Positions 41,897-50,003 of a DNA stretch of 64,000 bases are shown piece by piece (the first letter of the stretch is position 1; every line of letters begins with the position of its first letter). Under the pieces are notes generated by a model. It made no database searches. It was not told the origin of the DNA and worked only from the letters and a program-made list of their open reading frames with translations. Origin of the DNA: Dyadobacter frigoris. Lineage in GTDB: Bacteria; Bacteroidota; Bacteroidia; Cytophagales; Spirosomataceae. The stretch covers positions 385,732-449,731 of the forward strand of contig NZ_SZVO01000005.1 in the NCBI RefSeq assembly GCF_005280585.1, read 5' to 3'. The position numbers and the translations under genes are program-made.

Positions 41897-44164
41897 TTAT
41901 AAGATTTTGGGTGTATTACAAACAGGAATGGAAGTATTTAAACCCATATAACTGAGTTTTTTTAGCTTGATCGCCGCTATTGTTTTTTCACCTTCTTTAA
42001 TTTTATAAAGTTGATTTGGTTTTACATTTTTAAATATTTCAGGCTGTTTTTCACCTACCCAGCTAATTGCGATTTCATCAATTAAAGCAGCATTTCCGAT
42101 ACCAATTTCTCTTCTTAACGGCGATGCTCCGAAACTGCCACCAGAATTTAAATCCCGGTAAACAACCCGGTTCAACCCATTTTCTTTGAAACTGATTTTG
42201 ATTCTTGCCCCTATCGCAGAACGATTACTTTTTGTTCCTTCCAAGTCCAGTTTTATCCAGTTATTGGCGTTTTTCCCGGGATTCATATACAAAGAATTGT
42301 TGTAGGCATCGCCCTTGTAAGCTCCGCCAACTTCAATAAAAATATCCTGATCGCCATCGTTATCCATATCAGAAAAAGCCACAGCATGTCCTTTTTGAAG
42401 ATTCCCGACTCTTCCTGAAATCGTGACATCGGCAAACCTTTTGCCATCAATATTTTTGTAAAGTTTATTCGGAATAAGTGAAGTATAATCAGGATTTCCC
42501 GTACCCAGATACATATCCAGATATCCGTCATTATCAATATCCCCGAAATTTGAACCCATTGCAAAAACGCTGTGATTCAATCCCGCTTCTTCGGAAACAT
42601 CTTTAAAAGTACCGTCGTGATTATTGCGGTACAAATACATTTTGCTTGATTTATTCGGGATATTCAACGCATCCGTCGCCACAGAATAGGCAAGCGTTCT
42701 ATCCATTTGATAACCACATACGAAGATATCCTGCCAGCCGTCGTTGTCATAATCCCAAAACCAGGTAGGGAAAGTGGATGCACCAATATTTCCAACGCCG
42801 GAGATTTCGCTTGCGTCTTCAAATCTCAGTTTCCCATTGACAATACCTTTATTTTTCAAAAGTACTTTATACCCCGACATGGTAGAAATAAAGATATCCT
42901 GAAAGCCGTCATTGTTATAATCAGCGGCGGCTACACCTTTAATAAATGCATTCACATTACAACCCGCCTCCACAGCAACATTCGTAAACTTTCCGTTTTT
43001 ATCACCTAAATATAGTTCACAACCATGCTGCTCACCCTCCTTTGCCGTTTCATTTCCAATGAATAAATCCAGCCAGCCGTCATTATTAAAATCCCTCCAG
43101 ATACCGGCCTGAGTCGGATGCAAGGAAAACAAACCACTTTGAATCGTTACATCCGTAAAAGTGTTGTCTCCGTTATTTCTGAATAAGGAATTTGGCTGTT
43201 TCCCAAATTCACCTGCCATCCAGGCGCCACGCAAAACCAGAATATCAATAAATCCATCATTGTTATAATCTGCCTGAATCATGTTGAGGCCGCCTTTGAA
43301 GCGTTCAAGACCTGATTTCACAGAAATATCTGTGAATGTTCCATCCGAATTTCCTTTGAAATAATGCATACTTCCATCCAAACCCCAGTCGGACGTTACG
43401 ATATCATTGTAACCGTCATTATTCAAATCGTCAATCACAACACCTCCCGCTCTGTTACGTTTGTTCAGTCCAAGCTGCGGCGCAATATCTTTAAACGGCT
43501 GTATATTTACCTCTGTCGGATCCTTATCCAATCCGGAAATCAGCCATTTTGAAGGAACATTTGCCGGATATTCACCCAAAGTCATGTACGCTATATTCAA
43601 AAGCCAGCGCGCTTCATAATCCTCAGGATTCTTTTCAAGTATGCCAGAGTAAACTTCAATAGCCCGGTTTGATCCTGTTTTAATCGTATGAATTCCCGTA
43701 TTCACGATAGGAATAAGACATGATTCGCTGGTGTGGTTTCTCACACAATTCTGACGCTCACCCAAACGCATATTGGCTATTCCAAGACTTCCTTTTAACA
43801 AATCCGCATACGGCGTAAATTGAATATTAGCTAACGGTGAAATCTTTTCAAGGATATCAACTGCTTTCTGCTCTTCACCCAATTTAAGATATGCAATGGC
43901 AGACTGGTGCTGCATTACAAAACTTTTGTAAACGTCCACGTTAGTGTTATTCACAGAAGCGTAAAAAGCCAGTTCTGCTTCCGGACAAAATGGATTTAAC
44001 TTATTAAAATTGTTAGTATTAATCTCATTTAGGACAGAAATCATTTTTTCTTCATTTTCCTTTTCGTGTCCACAGGAAAACAGGAACATACAAAAAGCAA
44101 AAATCAGAGCTTTTCCTGAGCTGGTTAAAATGAATACAGAGTTGGCTTTTTTCATCTTTTTCAT
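41897..44164 (-). CDS. FG-GAP/VCBS and ASPIC/UnbV repeat lipoprotein (CRTAC1-like)
   Basis: A 755-residue surface or periplasmic lipoprotein: a signal peptide ends at FLFSC with lipidated Cys31. An N-terminal helical region has TPR-like pattern (about 45-200). Seven or so FG-GAP/VCBS propeller repeats follow (about 235-600), each with a calcium-type D-x-N-x-D-G motif such as DLNNDGYND, DYNNDGFID, DFNNDGWLD and DIDNDGYLD. An ASPIC/UnbV domain closes the protein (about 645-735). The start ATG overlaps the TonB receptor stop (ATGA). Such proteins accompany TonB receptors in many Bacteroidota and may present or bind the ligand; the exact role is not established. Confidence 0.92.
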   Translation of the reverse strand: MKKMKKANSVFILTSSGKALIFAFCMFLFSCGHEKENEEKMISVLNEINTNNFNKLNPFCPEAELAFYASVNNTNVDVYKSFVMQHQSAIAYLKLGEEQKAVDILEKISPLANIQFTPYADLLKGSLGIANMRLGERQNCVRNHTSESCLIPIVNTGIHTIKTGSNRAIEVYSGILEKNPEDYEARWLLNIAYMTLGEYPANVPSKWLISGLDKDPTEVNIQPFKDIAPQLGLNKRNRAGGVVIDDLNNDGYNDIVTSDWGLDGSMHYFKGNSDGTFTDISVKSGLERFKGGLNMIQADYNNDGFIDILVLRGAWMAGEFGKQPNSLFRNNGDNTFTDVTIQSGLFSLHPTQAGIWRDFNNDGWLDLFIGNETAKEGEQHGCELYLGDKNGKFTNVAVEAGCNVNAFIKGVAAADYNNDGFQDIFISTMSGYKVLLKNKGIVNGKLRFEDASEISGVGNIGASTFPTWFWDYDNDGWQDIFVCGYQMDRTLAYSVATDALNIPNKSSKMYLYRNNHDGTFKDVSEEAGLNHSVFAMGSNFGDIDNDGYLDMYLGTGNPDYTSLIPNKLYKNIDGKRFADVTISGRVGNLQKGHAVAFSDMDNDGDQDIFIEVGGAYKGDAYNNSLYMNPGKNANNWIKLDLEGTKSNRSAIGARIKISFKENGLNRVVYRDLNSGGSFGASPLRREIGIGNAALIDEIAISWVGEKQPEIFKNVKPNQLYKIKEGEKTIAAIKLKKLSYMGLNTSIPVCNTPKIL

Positions 44165-46932
44165 CTGAATAACTGATCAAAATTTAAGCTCACGTAATAC
44201 AATCCACCAACAGACGGAGAGCCAAATGCCTGAACAACGTAATGATTTGTCAGATTGGAGGCGCCTAATTTCACCGTCGTTTTTAAGGACGGAACCCTGT
44301 AACTTACCTGAGCATCCAATAAGCTGTATGCAGAAATTCTTCCCGGACGCAATTCTGTAAATGTGCCATACCAGTCGAAGGCGTTTTGCCAGTGCCAGGC
44401 TACACTGAATCCAAGTTTTTCTGTCAAACGCGCGTTGCTTAACGTAAGATTTGTTTTCCAGGTTGGGGTGTTAAAAGCAGGAATATTATTGGCATTTGCA
44501 TCACGTAAGTTGAAATCGATCCAGGTCGCATTAGCACTCACTCTGTAATTTTTTGGCAAAGAATAAGTCAAACCTGTACTAACTCCCTGAATCGAAACCT
44601 TGTCTGCCGCATTGGTATACAACTGAAATGCCTGCGTTTTTCCATTAAGAATTTCAGCAGCAGCATCCGGGTTAATTTTTCCATCCGGAAGCAAAACATT
44701 TGCTGTTGGACGAATTACTACGGTGTTGATAATAAAATCGGTATACTCACTAAAATAATAATTGACATCGATCAGCAGTTTTTTACCAACAATTCCTTTA
44801 TATCCAACTTCATAGCTTTTCACTTTTTCCGATTTGATATAAGGTACATTTGATTTTACCAATTTGTCTTTATTATTGGCAACGGCCTGTGGAAACGGTG
44901 TCCCCTGCTGAACCTGGGCGGCAAAAGCACTTGCAAATGCACTTACCGAAGCAGAAGTAAATGAGTTTTCATACGCATTCAAACCAACTGAATTTACAGG
45001 CACGCCGCCTAAAATGATGATCGGGCCAACATTCAGTTTTATATATTGATCGCTGATCGTCGGGTTACGAAATCCTGTCTGGTAGGACGCTCTGAAATGA
45101 TGATTTTCGCCAGGAGAAAAAACAGCAGAAGCGCGCGGTGTAAAACGTCCGTCAAAGTTCTGGTTTTTGTCATAACGACCCGAAACCGTCAGTTTCAACA
45201 TATCTTTAAATAAAGATTTGGAAGCCTGGGCAAACATTCCAAATTCATCATTTGTCAGTTTTTTGTTTAAATCATCTAGCAAAGTACCGCCTGTATCCAG
45301 ATTATATTTTCTGTAATTTCCGCCCACCTGCAAACTAAAAACATGCAAAAGCGAACTCAAATCGTACATTCCTTCCACATGACGCAAGCTGCATTTACTC
45401 AAAATTCCTGCACCGCCCAAACCTCTTGTTTTGATCAGCTGCTCCTTATCCGCATCGAACTCCGCAGTTCCGGGAAGGATTCTGCCCTGATCTGCAAAAG
45501 CGCGCGCGGCAGTAGGGTCTTTCAAAGTAACTCCTGAAATTGTCCCGTTAAACGCAGCTGCATAACGCTGAAACCAGGTCGCATCAGCAACATTGGGCGC
45601 TACCGTATTTCCGTTCAAATCCTTTACCCAAAGACGATTAATAAGCTGTCCAAGTGCACGAGAGTTATAAGAATTTGTAGAAAGCTCCTGATTAGAATAC
45701 GCACGAACATAAAAATTACTTCCTTTTACTTCCAGCCGGTGTTGTATAAATTTGAAATCATTTATTACAAAACGGTTGCTACCTGTATACTGCGCAGTTC
45801 CCTGGTTGAAATTCCCCTGATAAATCGCTTCAATTTTATCCGTAATCCGATAGTGAATAGCACCGTTTAACTTCAGGCTATATACGCCATACGTTGCCAG
45901 ATCTTTTTCTTCATAGCCTGTACGCGACACACGACCGATATTTGGTAAAGTTTGCGCGACTTCGTCACCGTAAATATTGACAGCATTTCTTCCCGGGTTA
46001 TTTGGCCCTCTGTTCGCTGCCGGTGTGTTTGGATCAATGTCGGTGTAATTGTTTGCATACCAATCCGTTCCTGTCAGGTAAGATGCATTCAGTTTAAAAG
46101 CCAGTCTATTATTAAAGGATTTGGCATATCGGATCGCCATATCGTACACCGGTTTAGCACCAAGTCCGGTACCGTCATTGATGTGATTGACTCCGAATTT
46201 TGTTTGGATGCTTAATCCCTGATAATCAAACGGATTTTTTGTGCGTGTGTATAACATGCCGTTGAAAGCGACCGGCCCGTATAATGCGGAAGCTGCTCCG
46301 GGAATCAGTTCAACACTTTCAACATCAATATCATGCGGACCAAATAAATTCCCCATCGCAAATCCCAAACCGGAAGGCTGGTTATCCACACCATCAACAA
46401 GTTGCAAAAAACGGCTGTTTCCGGTACTGTTAAATCCGCGGGTATTGATTTGTTTGTATGTCAAACTGCTGGTAACCATATCAACCGATTTCATATTGAC
46501 CAAACCATCGTAATAATTTGCAGACGGTGTTTGCTGAACGCCTCTGATATCCATTTTTTCAATACTTACCGGTGAGCGAAGAATATTTTCCTCCACACGG
46601 GAAGCTGAAATAACAACCTGATCCAATTGTTCCGAGGCAGTTTTCAAAGAAACTGTAATCGACGAATTGTTATTTATTTTCACTTCCTGTTTTTCATAAC
46701 CTACAAGAGAAATGACCAGGGAAGCCGGTGTGTTAATGTTTATTCCAAAATTTCCAGTCGCATTGGAAATCGTTCCGGAAAGATTTCCTTTCACGACTAC
46801 GGATGCACCAGCCAAAGGCTGTTTCGTTTCAGAATCGAGAATTGTCCCCGCAACTTTGACGGTCTGGGCATTTGTGATCTGTGAAAACAACAGACTTAGT
46901 ATTACTATAAATTGGTAAAAGTTTCTTTTCAT
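44161..46932 (-). CDS. TonB-dependent receptor with carboxypeptidase-regulatory-like domain
   Basis: A 923-residue outer-membrane receptor. The signal peptide is at about 1-22 (ending TNAQ). A carboxypeptidase-regulatory-like beta domain (about 27-105; VAGTILDSETKQPLAGASV) precedes the plug (about 115-230) and a 22-strand barrel ending in aromatic ...SLNFDQLFR. It lacks the SusD partner and FecR locus that accompany polysaccharide or siderophore receptors, so the ligand is open. It is coupled by a 4-base overlap to the FG-GAP lipoprotein gene. The two AhpD-like genes lie directly upstream (28 bases). Confidence 0.95.
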   Translation of the reverse strand: MKRNFYQFIVILSLLFSQITNAQTVKVAGTILDSETKQPLAGASVVVKGNLSGTISNATGNFGININTPASLVISLVGYEKQEVKINNNSSITVSLKTASEQLDQVVISASRVEENILRSPVSIEKMDIRGVQQTPSANYYDGLVNMKSVDMVTSSLTYKQINTRGFNSTGNSRFLQLVDGVDNQPSGLGFAMGNLFGPHDIDVESVELIPGAASALYGPVAFNGMLYTRTKNPFDYQGLSIQTKFGVNHINDGTGLGAKPVYDMAIRYAKSFNNRLAFKLNASYLTGTDWYANNYTDIDPNTPAANRGPNNPGRNAVNIYGDEVAQTLPNIGRVSRTGYEEKDLATYGVYSLKLNGAIHYRITDKIEAIYQGNFNQGTAQYTGSNRFVINDFKFIQHRLEVKGSNFYVRAYSNQELSTNSYNSRALGQLINRLWVKDLNGNTVAPNVADATWFQRYAAAFNGTISGVTLKDPTAARAFADQGRILPGTAEFDADKEQLIKTRGLGGAGILSKCSLRHVEGMYDLSSLLHVFSLQVGGNYRKYNLDTGGTLLDDLNKKLTNDEFGMFAQASKSLFKDMLKLTVSGRYDKNQNFDGRFTPRASAVFSPGENHHFRASYQTGFRNPTISDQYIKLNVGPIIILGGVPVNSVGLNAYENSFTSASVSAFASAFAAQVQQGTPFPQAVANNKDKLVKSNVPYIKSEKVKSYEVGYKGIVGKKLLIDVNYYFSEYTDFIINTVVIRPTANVLLPDGKINPDAAAEILNGKTQAFQLYTNAADKVSIQGVSTGLTYSLPKNYRVSANATWIDFNLRDANANNIPAFNTPTWKTNLTLSNARLTEKLGFSVAWHWQNAFDWYGTFTELRPGRISAYSLLDAQVSYRVPSLKTTVKLGASNLTNHYVVQAFGSPSVGGLYYVSLNFDQLFR

Positions 46933-46960
46933 ATCATTTTTGTAAGGAGAGTTGTATCAA

Positions 46961-47521
46961 TTATTTTTTCAAATGATCATACCCTTGTGGAAGCCTGTTG
47001 TAACCGTGGTTTACAATTCTTTCACCGAGATATTGATAAAATTCAGGGTTGGCAGGCGTTACACTGGCAAGTCCGTCAACGTAGCGGTTGTACAGACAAA
47101 ATAATCCGGCTATCAAAACAGTATCATGGATTTCTTCATCTGAAGCACCATTTTCTTTGGCAGTTGCAATAGCTTCCGGCGTAACGGCTTTTCCACTGAT
47201 CTGAACCAGTTTGGCAATTTTCAGCAGCGATTTCATCTTGTCACTTACAGGTGCGGAATCGATATCATTTTTAACCATTTCACAGGTTTCCGTTTCTCCT
47301 AAAAGTAAATCAGCAGCAGCAGTATGTGCAGTTGTGCAAAAGACACATTCGTTGTTATACGAAACTACGGTTGCGATCAATTCTCTTTCTCCCTGGGTGA
47401 GCGTAGAATCTCCTCTAAGTAAAATCTGGGTAAGTTCACGGATTGGTCCCGCGGTATGCTGGCTGTATTCAAGCAAGCCAGTAATGCCAGGCAAATGTGC
47501 CGGCAGATCGATGTATGGCAT
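46961..47521 (-). CDS. AhpD/carboxymuconolactone decarboxylase-like protein (CMD-B)
   Basis: A 186-residue paralogue of CMD-A and CMD-C with the motif CVFCTTAHTAA (Cys59, Cys62, His66) and the shared NRYVDGLAS segment. It is the most diverged of the three, for example LLEYSQHTAG where the others have a FxPETA motif. The protein is cytoplasmic by sequence. It lies 42 bases after CMD-C and 28 bases before the TonB receptor gene, so it belongs to the same transcription unit. A thiol-based redox role is inferred. Confidence 0.88.
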   Translation of the reverse strand: MPYIDLPAHLPGITGLLEYSQHTAGPIRELTQILLRGDSTLTQGERELIATVVSYNNECVFCTTAHTAAADLLLGETETCEMVKNDIDSAPVSDKMKSLLKIAKLVQISGKAVTPEAIATAKENGASDEEIHDTVLIAGLFCLYNRYVDGLASVTPANPEFYQYLGERIVNHGYNRLPQGYDHLKK

Positions 47522-47563
47522 TTTTTATGAATTAGATACCTGGATAAAAGAAAAACTCGGATT

Positions 47564-48103
47564 TCAATAGCGGTTATAACCGACAAAAGCCATGCGCTCA
47601 CCCATTTCACGGTAAGCTTCATTTTCTTTTGATGCCCAGGTACCCAATCCGTCCACATAACGGTTGAACATGCAAAAAGCAGCCGCAATCAAAACAGTGT
47701 CATGGATTTCCTGATCCACGGCACCGGCTTCGCGGGCAGCAGCGATATCTTCTTCCAAAACATGTTTTCCGCCTTTCTGTACTTTTGCAGCAATATCAAG
47801 TAAGGCGCGCAGTTTTTCTGAAACCGGAATGGTTATGAAATCCTGTTTGATATCATCCAGCAAATTAACATCGCAAGACAAATGAGCCATTGCCGTTGCA
47901 CCGTGTGAAGTATGGCAAAAGTGGCAATTGTTAAGATTTGAAACATAAGAAGCGATTAGCTCACGTTCGCCACTCGTTAATGGAGACGGGCCTCTGAGCA
48001 AAACATCTGCCAAAGCTCCAAGTGGTTTTGCAGTTTCCGGTTTGAAATTAAAAAGTCCTACGATCCCCGGAAGTTCTTCGTTCGGTAGTTGTATATGTGC
48101 CAT
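47564..48103 (-). CDS. AhpD/carboxymuconolactone decarboxylase-like protein (CMD-C)
   Basis: A 179-residue paralogue, closest to CMD-A (shared FCMFNRYVDGLGTWA). The active motif CHFCHTSHGATA gives Cys60, Cys63 and His67. It is the first gene of the TonB receptor cluster, with about 220 bases of non-coding sequence upstream that contains a perfect 20-base palindrome. Family members are peroxidases, decarboxylases or of unknown role; the Cys pair favours redox chemistry. Confidence 0.88.
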   Translation of the reverse strand: MAHIQLPNEELPGIVGLFNFKPETAKPLGALADVLLRGPSPLTSGERELIASYVSNLNNCHFCHTSHGATAMAHLSCDVNLLDDIKQDFITIPVSEKLRALLDIAAKVQKGGKHVLEEDIAAAREAGAVDQEIHDTVLIAAAFCMFNRYVDGLGTWASKENEAYREMGERMAFVGYNRY

Positions 48104-48264
48104 TTTGAAAATGCGCCATTTAATCAGCGATATTAAAGCTGATCGTCAATTACCGAAACTTAAACAGCCGGCAACCAACTAATTATAAAATAGTTACAAG
48201 AATTCAAAAACCATTTGCACAAATAAAATGAGCCGATGTAAAACCGCATAAACGACAGCAGACA

Positions 48265-48284
48265 GAATGATTTTAAAATCATTC
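48265..48284. promoter_or_regulatory. Perfect 20-base palindrome upstream of TonB/AhpD-like cluster
   Basis: GAATGATTTTAAAATCATTC is fully self-complementary with no spacer. It lies about 160 bases before the CMD-C start and 43 bases past the upstream gene's stop. A dimeric regulator site is plausible; a terminator is less likely without a loop or T run. Confidence 0.5.
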
Positions 48285-48326
48285 AAAAGCCGGGTATAAC
48301 TCAAAATGTACAAAAAGAAAGAAACC

Positions 48327-48881
48327 CTAAACTAAATCAGGCGGCGGGGAAGGAATGCTCAGGAGAGCCCTAAGCGGAGTTAAGTTTTTGTAGGTTGAAG
48401 TGTAAGTCGACTTTTCATACCATTCCATTATATAGAAAACATGCTTCTTGCTGGAAGTCATATATTCTTTAAGGAAGCTTTTAAGTATTGTTGAAGGAGA
48501 TTTTTTGTGGGTATCAGAAGTATTACCGGAAACTTCGTCGTTGATGTGAGAAACAAGGCTCATAAAACGATCACGGGCATTCTGGTCAAATTCACAATGA
48601 ACATACATCGTATCATTAATCAGCTGCCTGGATTTCATTTGGTAATATTCACCTTCGTGCTGAATTTTACCTTCGGCTGGTTCCGGATTATCCCAGGTTG
48701 TCTGATATGGAAGCGATACGGGCACTTTAATGACAATGTCTTTTGAGAACGCGTGCCTTTCAATAAAATCTTCATTTCCTGCACTTACGGCATACTTGTC
48801 TTCCAACAAATAGACTACCGAATAGCCCATCATGTTGTAAAGCAAAAGCCCAAAAAGCAATATGGAAAGAATTCGACCCAA
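48327..48881 (-). CDS. Membrane-anchored protein with C-terminal SPPPDL tail
   Basis: A 184-residue protein with one N-terminal hydrophobic segment (about 3-26, LLFGLLLYNMMGYSVVYLL) serving as signal or anchor. A charged, mostly extracytoplasmic part follows, and the protein ends in LLSIPSPPPDLV. I recognise no family. The PPP-acidic-Leu ending also occurs in the protein at 6306-6605. It is on the same strand as, and upstream of, the TonB receptor cluster, so it could be linked to it. The frame is intact and the start ATG is well placed. Confidence 0.7.
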   Translation of the reverse strand: MGRILSILLFGLLLYNMMGYSVVYLLEDKYAVSAGNEDFIERHAFSKDIVIKVPVSLPYQTTWDNPEPAEGKIQHEGEYYQMKSRQLINDTMYVHCEFDQNARDRFMSLVSHINDEVSGNTSDTHKKSPSTILKSFLKEYMTSSKKHVFYIMEWYEKSTYTSTYKNLTPLRALLSIPSPPPDLV

Positions 48882-48900
48882 GGTTACAATAGTAAAAGTA

Positions 48901-48949
48901 TTACTTGCAATTGTACAAATATATAGAAATGAATAGAATTTGCAAGTAA
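48901..48949. promoter_or_regulatory. 10-bp inverted repeat upstream of the PPP-tailed gene
   Basis: TTACTTGCAA at 48901-48910 and its reverse complement at 48940-48949 flank AT-rich sequence, 19 bases upstream of the start of the gene at 48327-48881. It may be an operator. Confidence 0.4.
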
Positions 48950-48956
48950 AGAAATC

Positions 48957-48993
48957 CCGGAGAAGGTATTTTTTGAAAATAAGACTTCTCCGG
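48957..48993 (-). terminator. Candidate terminator after XRE regulator gene
   Basis: Perfect 9-bp arms (48957-48965 and 48985-48993) with a 19-base A/T loop, 41 bases past the regulator stop codon on the reverse strand. The T tail is short. Confidence 0.5.
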
Positions 48994-49033
48994 AGACACT
49001 AAAAAAATCATTTTCATTCAATTAATTCCAATA

Positions 49034-49234
49034 TCAGTCACCCTCCTCTAACTCAAATACTTCATTTACAGTCTTCTCAAATTGTTGGGCGATCTTCATT
49101 CCTAATGCCAGCGTCGGGGAATATTTTCCGGCTTCAATAGCATTAATTGTTTGTCTTGATACCTGAACACGGTCTGCCAAATCTGCCTGGGTAATATTTA
49201 AAATGGCACGCTCAATTCTTATTCTGTTTTTCAT
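49034..49234 (-). CDS. XRE-family helix-turn-helix regulator
   Basis: A 66-residue Cro/CI-type regulator. The helix-turn-helix ITQADLADRVQVSRQTINAIE lies at about residues 13-33 (core ADLADRVQVSRQTINAIE), followed by GKYSPTLALGMKIAQQF. Nearly the whole protein is the DNA-binding domain. Its start overlaps the 3' end of the membrane-protein gene by 23 bases, so the two form a module in which the membrane protein is the probable regulatory partner or target. The 19-bp palindrome upstream of that module is the likely operator. Confidence 0.93.
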   Translation of the reverse strand: MKNRIRIERAILNITQADLADRVQVSRQTINAIEAGKYSPTLALGMKIAQQFEKTVNEVFELEEGD

Positions 49235-49736
49235 GACAAACTCCTTTCTTTTTCAATTCAATGGCTGGCTGTACCAATAAAAGCCAATAAAAACGTGTGA
49301 TAAAAATGAGAAGAGGCGTAAAAATGTTATAGATCATGATCAGGAAAAACGACGTCCCGAATACCAGCATAATACATAAAAACAGAATGAAATAATTAGC
49401 ATATATCCCCCATTGTAATGATTCCAGTCTGATTTGAGCAATCCGTTCGTCTTCAACTTTAAGTCTGGAAAAACCAATAATGAATAAACCTGTGATCAAT
49501 GTGAGGCCCAGTAAATCCTGAATGTTGCGAAAACTGACTGTTCCATCCGGCTTAACCGCGAAAATATTCCGAAACATTTCCCAGTCGGGATATTTGAAAT
49601 GCAAACGTGTTGGAATTTCGGTAATCGGAAAATTAGCACCATCAACCAGCATCCAGATTGCCAGAGGCATTGAAATAAAAGTCAGGATAAATCCATAAGA
49701 TCGCCAGGAATTTGGCAACAGATATTTTGTTTTCAT
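49212..49736 (-). CDS. Four-span membrane protein coupled to XRE regulator
   Basis: A 174-residue protein with four hydrophobic segments (near 15-30, 72-88, 108-128 and 131-153) and a charged linker EDERIAQIRLES. The EDER(I/V)xxIRxxS segment is typical of small membrane proteins found with XRE regulators in Bacteroidota and Firmicutes. It overlaps the regulator gene by 23 bases. No enzyme motif is seen. It may sense envelope state or antimicrobial stress, but that is an inference. Confidence 0.75.
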   Translation of the reverse strand: MKTKYLLPNSWRSYGFILTFISMPLAIWMLVDGANFPITEIPTRLHFKYPDWEMFRNIFAVKPDGTVSFRNIQDLLGLTLITGLFIIGFSRLKVEDERIAQIRLESLQWGIYANYFILFLCIMLVFGTSFFLIMIYNIFTPLLIFITRFYWLLLVQPAIELKKKGVCHEKQNKN

Positions 49737-49775
49737 AAATACGGAGGTTTTAAAAGTATATCAGGATAACGCTAT

Positions 49776-49820
49776 AAATGTAAACTATATTTTAACTAAT
49801 GTAAAATATAGTTTACATTT
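49776..49820. promoter_or_regulatory. Perfect 19-bp inverted repeat, probable operator
   Basis: AAATGTAAACTATATTTTA (49776-49794) is matched exactly by its reverse complement at 49802-49820 with a 7-base spacer. It lies 40 bases upstream of the membrane-XRE module and between divergent genes, so a terminator role is unlikely. The likely ligand is the XRE regulator encoded by that module. Confidence 0.75.
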
Positions 49821-49965
49821 TATCCAACAAAACATACATATAAATTTCGTAGAAAAAACATTTTACAAGTCACCTTTCTTCACTACTTTTTAACAGACCC
49901 TATTAGCGACACTAACTTCCAATTTTTGTTGTTTTAAAATGTACCCTCCCACAAACCGATTTGAT

Positions 49966-49973
49966 TAACTTTG
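49966..49973 (+). promoter_or_regulatory. Bacteroidota-type -7 promoter box for metG
   Basis: TAACTTTG fits the Bacteroidota -7 consensus TAnnTTTG and lies 30 bases before the metG start. No convincing -33 TTTG box was found at the usual spacing, so the assignment is moderate. Confidence 0.5.
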
Positions 49974-50003
49974 CACGATAAACTAAATAAGAGTTAAAAA
50001 TTA

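Noticed and set aside
48265..48284. Terminator
   Set aside because: The palindrome has no loop and no T run, so a protein-binding site is more likely.
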